This document shows positions 5,962 to 9,474 of a DNA stretch of 9,474 nucleotides, piece after piece; position 1 is the first letter of the stretch, and every line of letters starts with the position of its first letter. Under the pieces are notes generated by a model that was not told the origin of the DNA, searched no databases, and saw nothing but the letters and a program-made list of their open reading frames with translations. Source of the DNA: Candidatus Beckwithbacteria bacterium (GTDB lineage: Bacteria > Patescibacteriota > Microgenomatia > UBA1400 > UBA1449); contig JAAZND010000036.1 of NCBI GenBank assembly GCA_012798485.1, positions 1 to 9,474 on the forward strand. Reading direction: 5' to 3'. The translations under genes were made by a program, and so were the position numbers.

Positions 5962-8900
5962 ATTTTTTATTCTCGATTGCGATTATAATTTCCTTTTTAT
6001 AATCCTGTTGACGCTTTTTTTCTCTGGTTAAATAGTCAGCGCCCAGTTCTTTTCTTAATTCTTCTATGTCTTTTAGAGAACCTTCTTTAAAGTTGGCGAT
6101 TCGACGCAGGGTATAGTCAGGCAAGGTCCCATAACCCAAAATATCCTCTTTAAGCATGCGCAAAAAGTCTTTATATGGCATTAAAGCTTCATTAGTGCTG
6201 TTGATGAGAAAATCAAGATTATTTAAAGACTTCATTTCTAAGCTGACCTCGCTGGTTTGGCCCGTTCGAAATTCTTTGAATGACTGCACTGCCTGATATG
6301 TGCGCCAAAAGCGGGATGTATTCCATTCAAGTGCTTTTTCATTAAAAGAGCAGGAAATTTTATCAAACACTTCGTTAAGCGTGGTCAAATATGGATCCGT
6401 TTCTTCTGTTTCCGTTTGAGCCTCAGCTACATATAAACGGCCCTTTTTAAAAAATACTAATAGTGAGCTTTCGGTATGGCCCTTAGCCACCTTAATGCGT
6501 GGCGGATAATTATTAAGATTTTTAACTAATTCCGGGTGTTTTTTCTCTATTGTCAGGTAAGCCTTAAGCGCCTTTGTATAAAAACTCTCCTCTTCCTGCT
6601 CTTCTGGGTTCTGTTGAACACGATTATATAGCCCGGCCGGCGTCGGCTCTTCATCTATGTCAAATATTTTGGAATCTTCTCCTAATGCACTATGAATAAG
6701 GAACATCTTATTGGCTGCAATTTCTCGGGACTTCAGCTTGTCAGCGCCCTTTTCGGTTGGGAAAAAATTAACAATATAAAGTTCATTGAACACTTTCTTG
6801 CTAATGCGGTTTATGCGGCCCAATCTCTGAATCACCCGCACGGGATTCCACGGGATATCATAGTTAATAACCATGCCCGCCCGATTTAAGTTAAAGCCTT
6901 CAGAGATTTTATCGGAGGAAAGTAATAATTGGTAATTGTCTTCTTGGTCTTGGTAAGAGGCATCAAAATTTTTATTTATTTGAACGATTTTAGAAGCGGG
7001 CAAATCTCCGGCGACTACTAGCATTTCATCTCTATAGTGCTGCGATAAGATCTTTTCTAAATAATGGGCGGTGTCTACATATTCAGTAAAGATTATTATC
7101 TTCCTTTTGGGCTCTCCGTTTTTAGGCTTATGCGCGAATTCCTCTTTAAGGTGCTCAATTAGACAGGAGGACTTGGGGTCATTGTGGATTAAATCTAGCC
7201 ATGAAAGTTCATCTAAAATCTCATTAAATAACCGTAAGTCTGATTGAATATCAGCTAAAAATTGATCTTTATATTTAAAATCTTTGATTTTGTATCGCTT
7301 GTGGTTTTTGGGGTATTCGCCCCTATTTATTTTTTCCTCGTACTCTAAAAGATATTTTTCTATATCGTCGGCGTCTAGGGCGTAGATTTTTTCTTGTAAT
7401 GCGCGATCAAGAATATACTCACCGGTTTTATTAATAAACTTCTGACAGTTTTCGGTGATCCTTTTAAAATTCTTAATACTCTGTTCAAAGGCACCAAAGG
7501 AGCTTTCAAAGCGCTTTACTAGCAATCTCCTCATAAAATCAAACAAGTTGCGCTGCTGCTGGAATTGACGGTTTTCATCTTCCGATAAATCCTCGCTAAC
7601 CCCTTTTTCATATTCAAACGGTCGATAAATTGCACCCCGAAAGTGGCCCCCTTCGTCTGAATTGCCAAAATACGAATCGATTATTTTTGTATAAAAAGCC
7701 GACTGGTCCTTGCTTAACTCAAAAAACCACTCAATGGGATCGGCCACTTTGGCCAATTCTTTTACTTCGTTCTTATATAGTGGATTGTTGACAAGATCGA
7801 GGCGATTGCGTCGAATAGTCACCGGCTCAATCACATTCCTAATTTGCTTGGCCAGATAACTAGCTCGGCCGGCGACCCTACTAAGATCTATCTTTTCCTC
7901 CTCAAAGAGGGCCATATAATATGAACGTGCTTTCGTCTTCTTGGTGTTGTCCGTTGAATTCCAATATTTCTTAATATAGCCAAGCCGATCAAAAATACCC
8001 TTAAAGCCCTTAAATTGATCAACCAAGTTGTTTTCTAAGGTAATAGATGATTTTTTAGGAGTAATAAAAAGCTTGAGAAGAGACAGGATATCAGCCGGCC
8101 GATTATTGAATGGAGTCGCAGTTAGCAAAATAACTTGCTTTCCCCGGCAGATATTTTTAAGTAATTCATAATCCTTGGTATCTTGATTTCTGAATCGGTG
8201 TGCTTCATCGACGATAACAACCTCAATGTCTTTGGCTTTATTAACAAATTCAAGAGTACTCTCCAAATCGCCAAGCGATCGAACTTCCCAATCATATAGC
8301 TTAAACTCTTCGACGTATCTTTTCCAGCCGGAGTTCTTGTTTTTATCGCCAATAATACCAGGAGGACAAATAACAACCCCTCTTTTTTTAAGCTGCTTGG
8401 CAATGGAACAGGCGACGATGGTTTTGCCCAGGCCGACAACATCTGCAACAATTACCCCGTTATTGTTTTCTATAACAGCCAAAGCCTGCTTAACAGCATC
8501 AAGTTGATATTTGTAGGGTATATAATTATTTTCTTCAAATGTCTTTATTAGCGATTCTCCAAGATCCTTTTGCTCAAAAGAATCTAAATATGTTTTTAAA
8601 ACCAAGCAAAAAGCCTCAAAAGGCGTAACGTCTTTTATAAGAGTTTCTTTTTCAACGATCTCTATGAGTTTCTTTTTAATGTCGGCATATTCGGTAATTT
8701 TAACGGCATCTTCCCAAAGATCATTAAAATATTGTTCTGCATCTTCATACCCATAATCACCGATTTCTACATTAAATTCATTTTGTGTTGAAAGCCCCGC
8801 CCGGGTTAAGTTGCTGCTACCGGTAATAAAAAGGTTCTTTCTGGCAACCTGGTCTTGCTCCAATTTAAAAAGGTATAACTTGGCGTGATTGGGCTCAAAG

Positions 8901-9277
8901 GTTTTGCGTATAATTAGTCGGTCTTTTTGGATAAGATCAATAAAATACCTTACCTGGTCATAAAATTCTTGGGTGTCAAAATTCTCATTATTCAATGATC
9001 TTTTTATTGACTCAAAAAGCTTGTATGTCTTTTCTTCATCAGAAAGCTGATCGTTCTCGGCAAATTCAATAAGGCCAAAATTAGAACGATCTACACTCAA
9101 CCCAACCAAAACTTTTATTGTAACGTCGTGGTTAGATTTAAGCCCTTCATATAGCTCTCTAATACCAGAAAAATAAAAAAAGCCAACCAAAAACTTTAAC
9201 TCGTCGCTTTTTTTAATTAATTCTATTAACCTTTTTTTTAAATCGCGCGTATCGTCGTTTGTTATAAAGTTTGACAT
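5954..9277 (-). CDS. PLD (HKD) nuclease-SNF2 helicase fusion, putative restriction translocase
   Basis: The 1107-aa protein begins with a phospholipase D-like nuclease domain (about 1-195). Its HKD motif is NHAKLYLF (His131, Lys133) followed by ITGSSNLTRAGL with Asn156 and NEFNVEIGD. A superfamily 2 SNF2-type motor follows. Walker A is VGLGKT (281-286), the Walker B box is VDEAHRF (356-362), motif III is LLTATPFNN (384-392), and the C-terminal lobe has SSDKISEGFNL (787-797) and motif VI QRLGRINR (817-824). A long insert (about 500-700) lies between the lobes. About 240 residues after motif VI are unassigned. The family is known from restriction-like loci, where such enzymes are thought to translocate on DNA and cut it; here the HKD site would be the nuclease, probably as a dimer. 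The ATG is the only usable start, since an in-frame TAA lies 39 bases upstream. There is no clear Shine-Dalgarno. Its 3' end overlaps the methyltransferase start by 8 bases. Confidence 0.9.
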   Translation of the reverse strand: MSNFITNDDTRDLKKRLIELIKKSDELKFLVGFFYFSGIRELYEGLKSNHDVTIKVLVGLSVDRSNFGLIEFAENDQLSDEEKTYKLFESIKRSLNNENFDTQEFYDQVRYFIDLIQKDRLIIRKTFEPNHAKLYLFKLEQDQVARKNLFITGSSNLTRAGLSTQNEFNVEIGDYGYEDAEQYFNDLWEDAVKITEYADIKKKLIEIVEKETLIKDVTPFEAFCLVLKTYLDSFEQKDLGESLIKTFEENNYIPYKYQLDAVKQALAVIENNNGVIVADVVGLGKTIVACSIAKQLKKRGVVICPPGIIGDKNKNSGWKRYVEEFKLYDWEVRSLGDLESTLEFVNKAKDIEVVIVDEAHRFRNQDTKDYELLKNICRGKQVILLTATPFNNRPADILSLLKLFITPKKSSITLENNLVDQFKGFKGIFDRLGYIKKYWNSTDNTKKTKARSYYMALFEEEKIDLSRVAGRASYLAKQIRNVIEPVTIRRNRLDLVNNPLYKNEVKELAKVADPIEWFFELSKDQSAFYTKIIDSYFGNSDEGGHFRGAIYRPFEYEKGVSEDLSEDENRQFQQQRNLFDFMRRLLVKRFESSFGAFEQSIKNFKRITENCQKFINKTGEYILDRALQEKIYALDADDIEKYLLEYEEKINRGEYPKNHKRYKIKDFKYKDQFLADIQSDLRLFNEILDELSWLDLIHNDPKSSCLIEHLKEEFAHKPKNGEPKRKIIIFTEYVDTAHYLEKILSQHYRDEMLVVAGDLPASKIVQINKNFDASYQDQEDNYQLLLSSDKISEGFNLNRAGMVINYDIPWNPVRVIQRLGRINRISKKVFNELYIVNFFPTEKGADKLKSREIAANKMFLIHSALGEDSKIFDIDEEPTPAGLYNRVQQNPEEQEEESFYTKALKAYLTIEKKHPELVKNLNNYPPRIKVAKGHTESSLLVFFKKGRLYVAEAQTETEETDPYLTTLNEVFDKISCSFNEKALEWNTSRFWRTYQAVQSFKEFRTGQTSEVSLEMKSLNNLDFLINSTNEALMPYKDFLRMLKEDILGYGTLPDYTLRRIANFKEGSLKDIEELRKELGADYLTREKKRQQDYKKEIIIAIENKKYE

Positions 9278-9316
9278 AGTTGTTTTCGTCTTATATTTAG
9301 CAGAATTAAAAAGGAG

Positions 9317-9474
9317 TTATCTGTTCTTATTTATTCTCATTTTTTCCAGGTTTTCTTTGGTTCTTTTTAGCGTGGGGTGCGTGTAGATCCCCACGCTACT
9401 CAAATTAGCATGACCAGTAATTGCCTGCAACCCAACTAAATCGTTTTGATTAGCCTCGTTATAAGCAGAGGCAA
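9317..9474 (-). CDS. Tyrosine recombinase/integrase, C-terminal end (partial, 5' end outside window)
   Basis: The last 51 codons are visible, running into the window from the right edge and stopping at TAA (9317-9319). They hold the end of the Int/Xer catalytic domain: LVGLQAITGHANLSS with the GH histidine (codon 9410-9412), then VGIYTHPTLKRT with the nucleophilic tyrosine (codon 9383-9385). The spacing of nine residues between His and Tyr is that of the family. Such enzymes cut and rejoin DNA through a 3'-phosphotyrosine link. The earlier Arg, Lys and Arg residues are outside the window, so Xer, phage or plasmid integrase cannot be told apart. The gene ends 39 bases before the PLD-helicase on the same strand and may be cotranscribed with it. 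Confidence 0.85.
   Translation of the reverse strand, partial: ASAYNEANQNDLVGLQAITGHANLSSVGIYTHPTLKRTKENLEKMRINKNR
9368..9398. repeat. 10-bp perfect inverted repeat around the recombinase tyrosine codon
   Basis: The arms 9368-9377 (TAGCGTGGGG) and 9389-9398 (CCCCACGCTA) are exact inverted repeats around an 11-base loop. The loop contains the TAC codon of the catalytic tyrosine. The structure is GC-rich in an AT-rich setting and has no T-run after it on either strand, so it is not a standard terminator. It may be chance, an mRNA structure or a protein-binding site. Confidence 0.5.

Noticed and set aside
8122..8507. Open frames of 93 and 109 codons over the helicase Walker A region
   Set aside because: They overlap conserved helicase motifs in other frames or on the other strand and show no domain or translation signal.
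1603..9277. Calling the operon a complete DISARM or BREX system
   Set aside because: No DUF1998 (DrmB), DrmA-type helicase, PglZ phosphatase or BrxC/BrxL ATPase is present in the window, and the recombinase gene borders the operon upstream, so the named systems are not matched.
9308..9316. AAAAAGGAG on the + strand as a ribosome binding site
   Set aside because: No start codon with an open + strand frame follows at a usable distance; both flanking genes are on the minus strand.
9368..9398. The inverted repeat as a terminator of the recombinase gene
   Set aside because: It lies within the coding sequence, about 50 bases before the stop, and is followed on the minus strand by A, not T.
1..9474. 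CRISPR array, tRNA, rRNA or insertion sequence
   Set aside because: No regularly spaced direct repeats, no cloverleaf-like or rRNA stretch and no transposase motif were seen on either strand.
1..9474. Alternative genetic code with TGA read as glycine or tryptophan
   Set aside because: TGA ends ftsK, the helicase and the endonuclease III-like protein at the expected family ends, and no long gene has an internal TGA.

Overview
The window looks like bacterial chromosome from an AT-rich genome using the standard stop codons: TGA ends the ftsK, helicase and endonuclease III-like frames, so a recoded TGA is unlikely. The FtsK tail and the terse operon spacing fit a Patescibacteria (CPR)-type organism, but this is an impression from sequence style and not proven.

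Layout. The left edge (1-176, + strand) is the 3' end of ftsK, the DNA-translocase gamma domain. It is followed by a small coupled ORF that looks frameshifted (173-426). Converging on it from the other strand is a five-helix membrane protein of unknown function (1266-400). That gene has its own Shine-Dalgarno and two good sigma70-like promoters in the 1267-1602 intergenic region. The same intergenic region holds a factor-independent-type hairpin (1491-1524) and a near-perfect 20-bp palindrome (1533-1552).

From 9277 down to 1603, all on the minus strand, lies a tight three-gene operon. Its first gene encodes a 1107-aa protein joining an N-terminal phospholipase D (HKD) nuclease domain to a SNF2/superfamily 2 helicase. 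The second encodes a 1174-aa Eco57I-type adenine-class DNA methyltransferase with a C-terminal specificity domain; the two reading frames overlap by 8 bases. Nine bases further on is a 274-aa endonuclease III-like HhH glycosylase/lyase with its catalytic Lys and Asp and a four-cysteine cluster. The operon ends at the 1491-1524 hairpin. At the right edge (9474-9317, minus) is the C-terminus of a tyrosine recombinase, 39 bases upstream of the helicase and on the same strand.

Interpretation. The operon reads as a restriction-modification or DISARM-like antiphage locus. The methyltransferase would mark self DNA, the PLD-helicase would translocate on and cut unmarked DNA, and the endonuclease III-like protein is an unexpected third component that could be a base-excision effector or a repair partner. 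The adjoining recombinase suggests the locus sits in, or came with, a mobile or integrated region. The membrane protein has its own signals and is probably transcribed separately.
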